Assembly (NCBI RefSeq): GCF_902364945.1
Contig: NZ_CABJFS010000006.1
Coordinates: 106,236-170,235 of the forward strand
From: Collinsella aerofaciens
GTDB lineage: Bacteria; Actinomycetota; Coriobacteriia; Coriobacteriales; Coriobacteriaceae
Length of the DNA: 64,000 nucleotides
Reading direction: 5' to 3'
The notes beneath the pieces are model-generated. The model was not told where the DNA came from and made no database searches. It saw only the letters and a list, made by a program, of their open reading frames with translations. Made by a program: the position numbers and the translations under genes. Within the stretch, counting starts at the first letter, position 1. Every line of letters starts with the position of its first letter. Below are positions 43,786 through 51,504 of this stretch, in pieces.

Positions 43786-44724
43786 TTAGGCCTGTTTGCG
43801 GTGCTTCCATTGTTTGCGGCACCAGCGCATGAGCGCCTTTATGACGGGAATCGTGATGAGGATGATCCATGCAGGATGGGGCTGTCCCAAACAGAGCCAC
43901 ATGTAGAGGAACCAAGCGATGGCGGCTGCCGGGTAGATGGCCTCGATCAGCTTAGACAGGTGGCGCCGATCGATAAAGTCACCAATCGCGTAGTAGACGG
44001 GAACCAGAAAGACGAGGAAAAGCCCCATGCCCCATGTGCCGTAGACAATGCCGAGCACCAGATAGGCGAGAGTGACAAGTGCGGGGAAGGGGAATTTGTT
44101 CCATGCACGTCCGACCTTGGTGTGGAAATGCTTGCCATGATGGTCGAGCTTGTCGTGTGCTTCCTTCCAGCTGGAAAACGTCTCGCCGTCGATGGTGACG
44201 GTGCCGTCGTCATTGGTGCGTACGCTATGTCCATCGTCCTCAAGCGTATCGATATGCACGCCGTCCGGCCCCACATGCACCTCTTCGCCCTTGCGCTCGT
44301 TGGTCACATGGATGCCGCTCCAACCAACATGGACTTCCTCGCCTTTATTGGGATCAATGACGTGGATACCGCGCGCGAGGGAAATATCGACAAGTGGCTT
44401 ATCGCTGCAATCAGCGTGCTCAGTAGAAGCCTCAGCCTCTTCAGCCTTATCTGAAGCTTTGGTGCCGGCGTTGCTGTTCTGCGCCTCATCATCAGCCTGT
44501 GAGTCATCAGCGCTAGCCACCGCCTCCCCATACAGCAGCTCATCCAGCGACACGCCATACAGCGCGGCGAGCGCAATAAGGTTATCGGTATCGGGCGAGG
44601 ATTCGCTGCGCTCCCATTTACTGACAGCCTGACGACTCACACCCAGCTGGGCGGCAAGCGCCTCCTGAGAAAGCCCGGCAGCCTTGCGGCGATCAACGAG
44701 CCGCTGCGCCATCGCAAGATCCAT
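43786..44724 (-). CDS. XRE-family regulator with C-terminal membrane domain
   Basis: A 312-residue protein with an N-terminal Cro/CI-type HTH (residues 6-62; AAGLSQEALAAQLGVSRQAVSKWE), an acidic Ala/Ser/Glu linker (about 70-115), a Gly/His/Val-rich region with repeats of GEEVHVGxxGIHV, and two to three membrane helices at the C-terminus (about 210-290). The domain order suggests a DNA-binding protein tied to the membrane that senses an envelope signal. Start ATG 44724 follows GAAAGGAAC. It stands alone, flanked by related hairpins. Targets are unknown; autoregulation is likely. Confidence 0.82.
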   Translation of the reverse strand: MDLAMAQRLVDRRKAAGLSQEALAAQLGVSRQAVSKWERSESSPDTDNLIALAALYGVSLDELLYGEAVASADDSQADDEAQNSNAGTKASDKAEEAEASTEHADCSDKPLVDISLARGIHVIDPNKGEEVHVGWSGIHVTNERKGEEVHVGPDGVHIDTLEDDGHSVRTNDDGTVTIDGETFSSWKEAHDKLDHHGKHFHTKVGRAWNKFPFPALVTLAYLVLGIVYGTWGMGLFLVFLVPVYYAIGDFIDRRHLSKLIEAIYPAAAIAWFLYMWLCLGQPHPAWIILITIPVIKALMRWCRKQWKHRKQA

Positions 44725-44909
44725 GGTGGTTCCTTTCGTTTGATGGTCGAATCGAATGAGCCGAGTATGCCGAGAACAACCGGTAGCGACCACCATTTCT
44801 AGTTAGAATCTGCCCCAACCCTACCGCAACTACCGGTAGCAATCCCTAACGACCAGCCATTTCAGGACAAATGTCAGTGCAAGTAGCAGCCAAGAGCCCC
44901 CACTCAGTA

Positions 44910-44976
44910 AGTTGCGGTGGAATAGTTTTTGGATTCAGCCATTTGTGGACTAAGCAGGAACTATTTCACCGCAACT
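44910..44976. other. Hairpin upstream of the XRE gene, related to 43673-43741
   Basis: AGTTGCGGTGGAATAGTT (44910-44927) pairs with AACTATTTCACCGCAACT (44959-44976) with one mismatch. It shares the GTTGCGGTGR-ATA theme with the hairpin at 43673. Confidence 0.65.
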
Positions 44977-44985
44977 CAATTCCAG

Positions 44986-45022
44986 CCCAGGCACCCGCAG
45001 CAAGAAGACGAATAGCCCCGGC
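44986..45022 (+). repeat. 37-bp dispersed repeat, copy 1
   Basis: The 37 bases starting CCCAGGCACCCGCAG recur at 49370-49406 with one difference. Both copies lie in gene-free gaps. Confidence 0.75.
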
Positions 45023-45040
45023 GAGTATGTAAACGCAGGA

Positions 45041-45131
45041 CCCTCCGACCCCGCCCGACGATTTCGATTGGCGACCTTTGACGGAGTCAAGGGAGGAGCC
45101 AAATCGAAATACGTCGGGCGGGGTCGGAGGG
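45041..45131 (-). other. Long hairpin 3' of pfkA
   Basis: Outer arms of 20 bp pair perfectly (45041-45060 with 45112-45131, CCCTCCGACCCCGCC end). They continue imperfectly through ATTTCGATT/AAATCGAAAT to a TTGAC-GGA-GTCAA apex. It begins 27 bases past the pfkA stop, as do other long hairpins here. Confidence 0.7.
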
Positions 45132-45157
45132 CCCGATGGGGTGGATTCCAGCCGAGG

Positions 45158-46237
45158 CTATTCGTCGCCGAAGCTGATGCCCAACGCCTTGGCCTCGCGT
45201 ACCAGATCGCTCTGGGGGTCGACAAACTTGAGCTTGCCGGCGACCTCCTCGAGCGGCATGTGGCACATCTTGCCGTCACGCAGGGCAATCATGTAGCCAA
45301 ACTCGCCGCGTAGGCAGCCAAGCGCTGCCTCGACGCCGCACTGGGTCGCAAAGATGCGGTCCTGGGCGTCGGGCTGGCCGCCGCGCTGCGTGTGACCGGG
45401 GATGGCGACGCGGGTCTCGCGACCGGTCTTGGCCTCGATCTCCTTGGCGATGTCGTACACGATTGACGGGCTCGTGCGCTCGGCGAGCTTCTTCTTGTAC
45501 TCCTTCTTGGACAGTGCCGCGTCCTCCTTGGAGATGGCGCCCTCGGCGACGGCTACGATGGTAAAGCGGCTGCCGGTCTCCATGCGATGCTCGATGGTCT
45601 TGATGACGTTATCCATGTCGTAGGGGATCTCGGGAATCAGGATGACGTCCGCGCCGCCCGCGACGCCGGCATACAGCGGAATCCAACCGACCTTGTGGCC
45701 CATGATCTCGATGACAAACACGCGGCCGTGACTCGAGGCAGTGGTGTGGATGTCGTCGATGCACTTGGTGGCGACGTCGATGGCGCTCGTAAAGCCAAAC
45801 GTCAGCTCGGTGCCCCAGGTGTCGTTATCGATGGTCTTGGGCAGGGCGATAACGTTGAGGCCCTCTTCGCGCAGGCGGTTGGCGGTCTTGGTGGAGCCGT
45901 TACCGCCCAGCATAAACAGGCAGTCGAGCTGCAGCTTATGATAGGTGTGGACCATTGCGGGCACCTTCTCGACGCCGTCGGCCTCGGGAATGTCCAGGCG
46001 CTTGAACGGCGTGCGGCTCGTGCCCAGGATGGTGCCGCCGCGGGTGAGGATGCCGCTAAAATCGGCGGGCGTCATGACGCGGAACCTGCTGTAGATAAGG
46101 CCCTGGTAGCCGTCCTCAAAACCATAGATCTCAATAGGCTCTTCGCTATTGGTCATAAGCGTTTTGACAATGCCGCGCATGGTGGCGTTGAGCGCTTGAC
46201 AGTCGCCGCCACTGGTAAGAAGACCGATCCTAAGCAT
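45158..46237 (-). CDS. pfkA: 6-phosphofructokinase
   Basis: A 359-residue PfkA-type enzyme for the committed step of glycolysis. Active-site motifs are TSGGDCQALNATMRG (9-23), LGGNGSTKTA (110-119), PKTIDNDTWGTE (133-144) and EIMGHKVGWIPLYAG. Gly at the position equivalent to E. coli 104 together with Lys at 124 is the pattern of ATP-dependent group III enzymes, not PPi-dependent ones, which carry Asp at 104. The usual GGDG motif reads GGNG here; a similar variant is known in some Gram-positive relatives, so activity is expected. Start ATG 46237 follows a GGAAGG-type site. It appears monocistronic. Confidence 0.93.
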   Translation of the reverse strand: MLRIGLLTSGGDCQALNATMRGIVKTLMTNSEEPIEIYGFEDGYQGLIYSRFRVMTPADFSGILTRGGTILGTSRTPFKRLDIPEADGVEKVPAMVHTYHKLQLDCLFMLGGNGSTKTANRLREEGLNVIALPKTIDNDTWGTELTFGFTSAIDVATKCIDDIHTTASSHGRVFVIEIMGHKVGWIPLYAGVAGGADVILIPEIPYDMDNVIKTIEHRMETGSRFTIVAVAEGAISKEDAALSKKEYKKKLAERTSPSIVYDIAKEIEAKTGRETRVAIPGHTQRGGQPDAQDRIFATQCGVEAALGCLRGEFGYMIALRDGKMCHMPLEEVAGKLKFVDPQSDLVREAKALGISFGDE

Positions 46238-46275
46238 GATGAATCCTTCCGGGCAAGTTATAACATGCGCATAAG

Positions 46276-46308
46276 TTTACCCCCGCACACTGTTGATACG
46301 GGGGTAAA
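46276..46308. other. 10-bp stem hairpin between pfkA and the amidase gene
   Basis: TTTACCCCCG (46276-46285) pairs with CGGGGGTAAA (46299-46308). It lies about 40 bases upstream of pfkA, within its likely leader or promoter. Confidence 0.5.
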
Positions 46309-46343
46309 ACGTGTTAGCTCAAGCGTATAGAAATGTAAACAAC

Positions 46344-46374
46344 GCCAGGCGAGCGTAAAGTCGACGGGCCTGGC
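46344..46374 (-). terminator. Terminator of the Ntn-hydrolase gene
   Basis: GCCAGGC (46344-46350) pairs with GCCTGGC (46368-46374). On the minus strand GTTGTTT follows. It lies four bases after the stop codon. Confidence 0.55.
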
Positions 46375-46377
46375 TCC

Positions 46378-47463
46378 TTACAGTGCGAATGCGTCGATGT
46401 CGCCCCAGTGGCGGCGCAGCGTGATGGCGGCAGCAGGCTCGGTGTTGTCAAAGACGACCGACCACTGCGTGTTGCTGGTGATGTCTTCCGGATTGGGCTC
46501 TTGCGCTGCAGCGCGTAGGGCCTTCCAAGCGACTGCCTCGTCTTGGGCGCCGGTATGGGCGTCGAGGACATCGGCGATTGCGGCGGCGCGCTCTTTACCA
46601 TGGCCTAGCTCGCCATTCTTTTGGTTAGGCAGCACTTCGTCGCCATAGCAGGCGTAGAAGTTCGTAACCTGGGTTACAGGAGTCGCTTTGAAAGCGCGGT
46701 CCGGATCGCGCGGATCCCACTCTACTACGCGCGCGTCACCGGCGGCGTCGTTTATAAAGAAGTGGTAATCGCGTCCTGCCATGGCGTGCATGTCGTAGGC
46801 GGAAAGCAGGTCGACAGCTTCTTGCGTGGTGGCGGCACGGTCGAGCACCAGACGGATGGCGAGCGAGGTATTGATGACGGGGCGCTGCGTGTCCTGGTCA
46901 CAGGGTTTGGAATCCAGGGTGAGCACGGCAATGGACACGCCACATTCGTTGACGCCGTCGAGCTGGGCAAACGGGCCCATGAGTGCGGCGGCGCGTCCGG
47001 CGACGGAGTCAAGCGGAGTGTTATCGCCCAGGTTGTTAAGGGCGGCAAACCCGATGGAGGCATAGCCGCCGCGTGGGTGATTGCGCACCAGCAGCGCCGA
47101 GGTGTCGTCCTTAAAGTCGTAATTGCGACCGGTACGCACGCGGCCTTCGGCATCTACGGCGACAAAAGCGCTGCAGGCAAACTGGGGCGCCTGGACATGT
47201 GCCGGCACACCGGGCAGCACCTGCGCCACCACGGCATCGATGTAGGCCCGGTCATCGCGCACGCCAGCGGCGATGATGCGATCAAGATCGTAGTCGTAGG
47301 CGATGTCGATTGCGTACAGGTCATAGCCATCCGTGTAGCCGGTCAAGCGTTTGAGTGACGCGGCGGACTTGATTTGTTTGTGATAAACGGTGCCGGTGGC
47401 AGCGGCAAGGCCGACGGCGACTCCCGCGACACCGCAGGCGATGGCAATGTTACGTGGCTTCAT
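46378..47463 (-). CDS. Membrane-anchored Ntn hydrolase, C45/choloylglycine-hydrolase-like
   Basis: A 361-residue protein with an N-terminal hydrophobic segment (residues 6-24), probably a signal anchor, then a 70-residue propeptide-like stretch. CSAFVAVDAEGRVRTGRNYDF begins at Cys97 and is the typical start of a processed linear-amide C-N hydrolase (penicillin acylase, bile salt hydrolase and C45 acyltransferase superfamily). Later YDMHAMAGRDYHFFINDAAGD and NTQWSVVFDN fit the fold. Autocleavage before Cys97 would expose the nucleophile on the outside of the membrane. The substrate is not clear; bile salts, N-acyl amides or peptidoglycan-related amides are possible. ATG 47463 follows GAAAGGAG. 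Confidence 0.75.
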   Translation of the reverse strand: MKPRNIAIACGVAGVAVGLAAATGTVYHKQIKSAASLKRLTGYTDGYDLYAIDIAYDYDLDRIIAAGVRDDRAYIDAVVAQVLPGVPAHVQAPQFACSAFVAVDAEGRVRTGRNYDFKDDTSALLVRNHPRGGYASIGFAALNNLGDNTPLDSVAGRAAALMGPFAQLDGVNECGVSIAVLTLDSKPCDQDTQRPVINTSLAIRLVLDRAATTQEAVDLLSAYDMHAMAGRDYHFFINDAAGDARVVEWDPRDPDRAFKATPVTQVTNFYACYGDEVLPNQKNGELGHGKERAAAIADVLDAHTGAQDEAVAWKALRAAAQEPNPEDITSNTQWSVVFDNTEPAAAITLRRHWGDIDAFAL

Positions 47464-47624
47464 GACGGCTCCTTTCGTCCTGTTAGCGTAATTGTCGCAA
47501 AAGGAGTGCGGGCATGATGGCTCAACTTGGCGAGCGGCGCGGGATTAAACATGGAATGAAAGGCACGGCACTGGCGCGGCGGGGTATGCTGGAGGGGACC
47601 ATCAACCCAGCGAAAGGGGAGAGC

Positions 47625-49010
47625 ATGACGGATCAGGAAACGCCCGAGCGCGCGCATGTGACGGCCGATGATATCGAGGCCGCCAACGACCTTATCGACT
47701 TTATCGAGGCATGCCCCAGCATGTTCCATACGGCGGCGACCATTATGGCCGAGCTCGACGAGGCGGGCTTTACCTACCTGCCCGAGAATGCGGCGTGGGA
47801 CATCGAACCAGGCGGGCGTTATTACACGCAGCGCAATACCTCGAGCGTTGTTGCCTTTAAGGTGGGCGAGGACCTGGCTGCTACGTGGGGCGAGGACGGC
47901 GTTGCCGGCGACTATCATTTTCAGCTCACGGCGTCGCACAGCGATTCGCCGACGTTTAAGGTCAAGGCCGTGCCTGAGCTTGACGGCGCGGGCGAGACGC
48001 TGCGCCTGAACACCGAGGCCTACGGCGGCATGATCGACTACACCTGGTTCGATCGTCCGCTGGCACTCGCGGGCCGCGTGTTGGTACGCGAGGGCGACCG
48101 TATCGAGAGTCGTCTGCTTGCCACCGAGCGCGAGGTCGCTATTATCCCGAGCCTTGCTATCCATATGAACCGCGGCGTTAACGAGGGCTTTGCTCCCAAT
48201 CGCGCCGTCGACCTGTGCCCGCTCATCAGCGCCGGTGACCTTAAGCAGGGAGATTTTGACGCCCTGATCGCCGACGAACTGGACGTTGAGCCCGAGCAAA
48301 TTTTGGGCCGCGATCTGTTCCTGGTCAATCGTCAGGATGCGCGCATTTGGGGCTGGGCCGACGAGTTTATCTCGACGCCCAAGCTCGACGACCTGGCCTG
48401 CGCCTACACCTCGCTGCAGGCATTTTTGGGTGCCGAGAACGCGCACGACGTTTCGGTCTTCTGCTGCTTTGATAATGAGGAGGTTGGCTCCGAGACCAAG
48501 CAGGGCGCCATGTCGACGTTCTTGGCCGATGCACTGCGCCGCATTAACGGCTCGCTGGGCTTTGACGACGAGTCGTACCACCGTGCGCTTGCCGCTTCGA
48601 TGCTCGTGAGCTGCGACAACGCGCATGCCGTGCACCCCAACCACGCCGAGAAGTGCGACGCCCGCAACCAGGTTGTGCTCAACGGCGGCATCGTCATCAA
48701 GGAGGCCGCCAACCAGCACTACTGCACCGATGCCTTTAGTCGCGCGGTGTTCCAGGCCATCTGCGATGACGCCGACGTGCCCACGCAGGCCTTCGCAAAC
48801 AAGAGCGATATGGCGGGTGGCTCCACGCTCGGCAACCTGTCGAACATGCAGGCGAGCATGCATGCCGTGGACGTGGGCCTGCCGCAGCTTGCCATGCACT
48901 CGAGCTACGAGACCGGCGGCGTGCGCGACGTGATGTACGCCATCCGCGCCCTCACCGCCTTCTACGAGCGCAACCTAACCATCAACGGCGCCGAAAGCGT
49001 GGAGCTCTAA
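47625..49010 (+). CDS. M18-family aminopeptidase
   Basis: A 461-residue zinc aminopeptidase of family M18 (aspartyl aminopeptidase/ApeB). Metal ligands are visible in ASHSDSPTFKVK, LDDLACAY, CFDNEEVGSETKQGA and the C-terminal LAMHSSYETGG; SCDNAHAVHPN carries another ligand. The protein is cytosolic and removes N-terminal, often acidic, residues from peptides. ATG 47625 after GAAAGGGGAG is preferred to an ATG 37 codons upstream. It is divergent from the Ntn hydrolase gene. Confidence 0.92.
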   Translation: MTDQETPERAHVTADDIEAANDLIDFIEACPSMFHTAATIMAELDEAGFTYLPENAAWDIEPGGRYYTQRNTSSVVAFKVGEDLAATWGEDGVAGDYHFQLTASHSDSPTFKVKAVPELDGAGETLRLNTEAYGGMIDYTWFDRPLALAGRVLVREGDRIESRLLATEREVAIIPSLAIHMNRGVNEGFAPNRAVDLCPLISAGDLKQGDFDALIADELDVEPEQILGRDLFLVNRQDARIWGWADEFISTPKLDDLACAYTSLQAFLGAENAHDVSVFCCFDNEEVGSETKQGAMSTFLADALRRINGSLGFDDESYHRALAASMLVSCDNAHAVHPNHAEKCDARNQVVLNGGIVIKEAANQHYCTDAFSRAVFQAICDDADVPTQAFANKSDMAGGSTLGNLSNMQASMHAVDVGLPQLAMHSSYETGGVRDVMYAIRALTAFYERNLTINGAESVEL

Positions 49011-49369
49011 AACCTATCAAGAAGGGACATGTTTAGGGATTCAGGTTCTGAGGTGCTGCCGACGCGTCCGCAATCGGATATATGCATAAACCGACCCGCC
49101 GATTGCATATTTCGGTGGGTCGGTCGCTTTCCGCCCACAGGTACCCCTGGGGGCGCCGTGCAAATTCCGGAATATTCAGCATCCGGGGCCCACAGGCGCA
49201 AGAACGGGCGCGCGAAACCGCGCCGAATGTCCCGATTTCGCACCCCCAACGCCCCGAGGACCGCTCATTTTCCACAGGTTGCTGCCCGCGGCGCCTGCCT
49301 TTCGCCCAGAATCCGGTATGCAGCCCCCTCGGGCACTGAATATTCCCAAAAATGCACGCCAAACCCCGC

Positions 49370-49406
49370 CCCAGGCACCCGCAGCAAGAAGACGGATAGC
49401 CCCGGC
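49370..49406 (+). repeat. 37-bp dispersed repeat, copy 2
   Basis: Identical to 44986-45022 except for one A-to-G change. Function unknown. Confidence 0.75.
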
Positions 49407-49430
49407 CTCCCCAGTCGCAGCGTCGGCTCA

Positions 49431-49455
49431 TTACGCCGTTTGTAAAACGGCGTAA
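49431..49455 (-). terminator. Hairpin after the 2-hydroxyacid dehydrogenase gene
   Basis: TTACGCCGTTT (49431-49441) pairs perfectly with AAACGGCGTAA (49445-49455) over GTA, three bases past the stop. There is no U-tract, so termination is uncertain. Confidence 0.5.
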
Positions 49456-49458
49456 TTC

Positions 49459-50394
49459 TTAGTGCTCAATCCAACAATGTAGCGTCTCGCCGGCCTGCAG
49501 GTGACGCAGATTCTCCGCGGCGATGTCGACGACGTTGTTGAGCGTGGCTGCCAGGTGGAACCAGCCGGAGACGTGCGGCGTGATGAGCATGTTGGGCACA
49601 TCCCACAGCGGGCTTGTCGCGGGCAGCGGCTCGGGGTCGATGACGTCGACCGCGGCACCGGCAAGGTGCCCGGACTCGAGTGCCGCAACTAAGTCGTCGG
49701 CAACCACAAGGTCGCCGCGGCCGCCGTTGGCAAAGAAGGCGCCCGGCTTCATCGCGGCGAAGAACTCGGCGTTCGCCAGACCGCGGGTCTCGGGCGTGCT
49801 GGGCATAAAGGATGCGACGATGTCGGCCTCGGCCAGGCGCTCGGGTAGGGCGTCCATGCCGTCCATGTCCTCAAACACGATGGGGTAGACGAGCGGATGG
49901 CGCTTGATGCCGCGGACGTGTGCACCCATGCTGCGGCAGAGCGTGGCGAAGTGGCCGCCGATATCGCCCGCGCCCAGCACGAGCACATTGGCATTTTTGA
50001 GCGAAGTGACCGGCCCCAAATCCTCCCAGCGATGCTCGCGCTGCAAGTCGTGATAGCCAGGCAGACGCTTCATCATGGAAAGGACCATGGCAAACATGTG
50101 CTCGCTCACGGCCTGGCCGTAGGCGCCCACCGAGCAAGACAGTTTGGCGTCGGCTGGCACTGTGCCGGCGGCCAAGTAATCGTCATAGCCCGCGGTCTGT
50201 AGTTGCAGCAGCTGGAGGTGCTCGCATGCGGTAAGCAGGGCAGGGTCTATGTTGCCCAAGATCACGTCAGCGTTGGCGACTTGTTCGCGCGTGATAGCGT
50301 CGGCGCTCGTGTAGATAAAGTCCTCGCCCGGAGCGCTCGACTCAAGAATTGCGCGATGGTGGTCGTTGACGGGCAGCAAAACCAAGATGTTCAC
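49459..50394 (-). CDS. D-isomer 2-hydroxyacid dehydrogenase
   Basis: A 311-residue NAD(P)H-dependent dehydrogenase. The nucleotide-binding motif VLGAGDIGGHFATL lies near residue 140, with MPSTPETRGL, the catalytic-region ANGGRGDLV (Arg) and ITPHVSGW (His) following; the Asp/Glu lies in VIDPEPLP. It reduces 2-keto acids or acts on hydroxyacids; the exact substrate is unknown. The start is a GTG at 50392-50394, six bases after AAAGGA, giving the usual NILVLLPVND start. The upstream in-frame extension runs through a repeat and is rejected. It follows the methionine aminopeptidase gene. Confidence 0.87.
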   Translation of the reverse strand: MNILVLLPVNDHHRAILESSAPGEDFIYTSADAITREQVANADVILGNIDPALLTACEHLQLLQLQTAGYDDYLAAGTVPADAKLSCSVGAYGQAVSEHMFAMVLSMMKRLPGYHDLQREHRWEDLGPVTSLKNANVLVLGAGDIGGHFATLCRSMGAHVRGIKRHPLVYPIVFEDMDGMDALPERLAEADIVASFMPSTPETRGLANAEFFAAMKPGAFFANGGRGDLVVADDLVAALESGHLAGAAVDVIDPEPLPATSPLWDVPNMLITPHVSGWFHLAATLNNVVDIAAENLRHLQAGETLHCWIEH

Positions 50395-50414
50395 AAGCAG
50401 TCCTTTCCGCTTGA

Positions 50415-50454
50415 CCCGCCAAAAAGGGACAGGTTTATTTTGGCGGGTTTTATC
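50415..50454 (+). repeat. Dispersed repeat, copy 4
   Basis: CCCGCCAAAA (50415-50424) pairs with TTTTGGCGGG (50438-50447). Relative to copy 3, both arms changed together (T to C and A to G), a covariation that supports the hairpin. It sits upstream of the dehydrogenase gene. Confidence 0.75.
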
Positions 50455-50479
50455 AGGCAAAACGTTCAAACAAAAACGC

Positions 50480-50516
50480 CGGATGCTAGACGAGCGTGCC
50501 CGTCAGCATCCGGCGC
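50480..50516 (-). terminator. Terminator of the methionine aminopeptidase gene
   Basis: CGCCGGATGCT (from about 50476) pairs with AGCATCCGGCG (to about 50515). On the minus strand GTTTTTGTTTG follows. This is a good Rho-independent terminator shortly after the map stop codon. Confidence 0.75.
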
Positions 50517-50524
50517 ATCCACGG

Positions 50525-51412
50525 CTACCAGCTCAGCAGCTCGTAGCCGTCCTCGGTCACCACGAGCTGTACCTCGCACTGGGCCGAATCGCTGCCGTCC
50601 TTGGTGCGCACGCACCAACCGTCACCCTTGCTAATCTTGATGTCGGGCGCTCCGGCATTGACCATGGGCTCGATGGTAAAGACCATGCCCGGAGCCATGA
50701 TGGTGTCCACATCGGGCGCCTCGGTGGTAAAGCCTACAAACGGGTCCTCGTGGAACTCCTTGCCAATGCCGTGTCCGCCGTACTCGCACACCACGCTAAA
50801 ACCGGCGTCCTCGACCGTCTTTTGCACGGCCTCGGCCATAACAGAGAGCGGCAGCCACGGCTTGACGGCGGCCAGGCCCGCTTCCACGCTGGCGCGGGTC
50901 ACGTCGACTAGGCGCTGGCGCTCGGCCGAGACCTCGCCGATGCAGAACATGCGGCTCGAGTCGCTAAAGTAGCCGTCTAGGATCGTGGAACAGTCCACGT
51001 TGATGATGTCGCCCTCGTGCAGCACGTCCGTATCGCAGGGAATGCCGTGGCAGACCACATCATTGATCGAGGTGCACACGCTCTTGGGGTAGCCCTCGTA
51101 GTTGAGGTCGGCCGGCGTGCCACCGTGCTCGACGGTGTAGTCGTAGATCATCTGGTCGATCTGGTTGGTGGTCATGCCTGCGGCGATATGCTCGCCCACA
51201 TAATCGAGCACGCCCACGTTGATGGCTGCCGAGCGCTTGATGCCCTCGATATCGGCGGGAGTCTTGTAGAGCGTGCGAGGCAGAACCTCCCAGCCTTCTT
51301 CCCACAAGCGCTCGAGGCGCTCATCAAAGGCGCTATGGCATTTCTTGTATTTCTTGCCGCTGCCGCACCAGCAAGCGTCGTTGCGGCCGGGCACGGGTCC
51401 TTTGTCATACAT
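50525..51412 (-). CDS. map: Methionine aminopeptidase with N-terminal SEC-C zinc motif
   Basis: A 295-residue type I methionine aminopeptidase that removes the initiator Met. The N-terminal SEC-C motif GRNDACWCGSGKKYKKCH (about residues 9-26) is an added zinc-binding tag also found in SecA and many bacterial MAPs. Metal ligands lie in NVDCSTILDGYFSDSSR, GHGIGKEFHEDP, FTIEPMV and QCEVQLVVTEDG. It is longer than E. coli MAP only by that extension. ATG 51412 follows AAAGGAAG. It is monocistronic, ending at a good terminator. Confidence 0.94.
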   Translation of the reverse strand: MYDKGPVPGRNDACWCGSGKKYKKCHSAFDERLERLWEEGWEVLPRTLYKTPADIEGIKRSAAINVGVLDYVGEHIAAGMTTNQIDQMIYDYTVEHGGTPADLNYEGYPKSVCTSINDVVCHGIPCDTDVLHEGDIINVDCSTILDGYFSDSSRMFCIGEVSAERQRLVDVTRASVEAGLAAVKPWLPLSVMAEAVQKTVEDAGFSVVCEYGGHGIGKEFHEDPFVGFTTEAPDVDTIMAPGMVFTIEPMVNAGAPDIKISKGDGWCVRTKDGSDSAQCEVQLVVTEDGYELLSW

Positions 51413-51504
51413 GGCTAACTTCCTTTCATCCGCAGCTAGTATAGCCCACCCGCAGACCAGCTCATTTGGGATGGGGCTAATTTAGCTGCTGGCGGGCGGC
51501 CGCG

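Larger units (their letters stand above)
44725..45157. other. Intergenic region rich in repeats between XRE and pfkA genes
   Basis: About 430 bases without a gene. From left to right: the regulator's promoter region with two ACCGGTAGC copies (near 44779 and 44832), a hairpin with 18-bp arms (44910-44927, 44959-44976), a 37-base dispersed repeat (44986-45022) and a long hairpin (45041-45131). Confidence 0.5.
49011..49458. other. 448-bp repeat-rich intergenic region
   Basis: No gene is seen. It contains a hairpin CCGACCCGCCGA/TCGGTGGGTCGG (49091-49123), a long imperfect inverted repeat whose arms hold GGAATATTCAG (49169-49179) and CTGAATATTCC (49336-49346), the second 37-bp dispersed repeat (49370-49406) and a perfect 11-bp hairpin (49431-49455) just after the next gene's stop. 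It lies between two convergent genes. Confidence 0.5.

Noticed and set aside
45158..46237. PPi-dependent phosphofructokinase
   Set aside because: The PPi type needs Asp at the position where this enzyme has Gly (GGNGS); Lys in PKTIDND alone also occurs in ATP-dependent group III.
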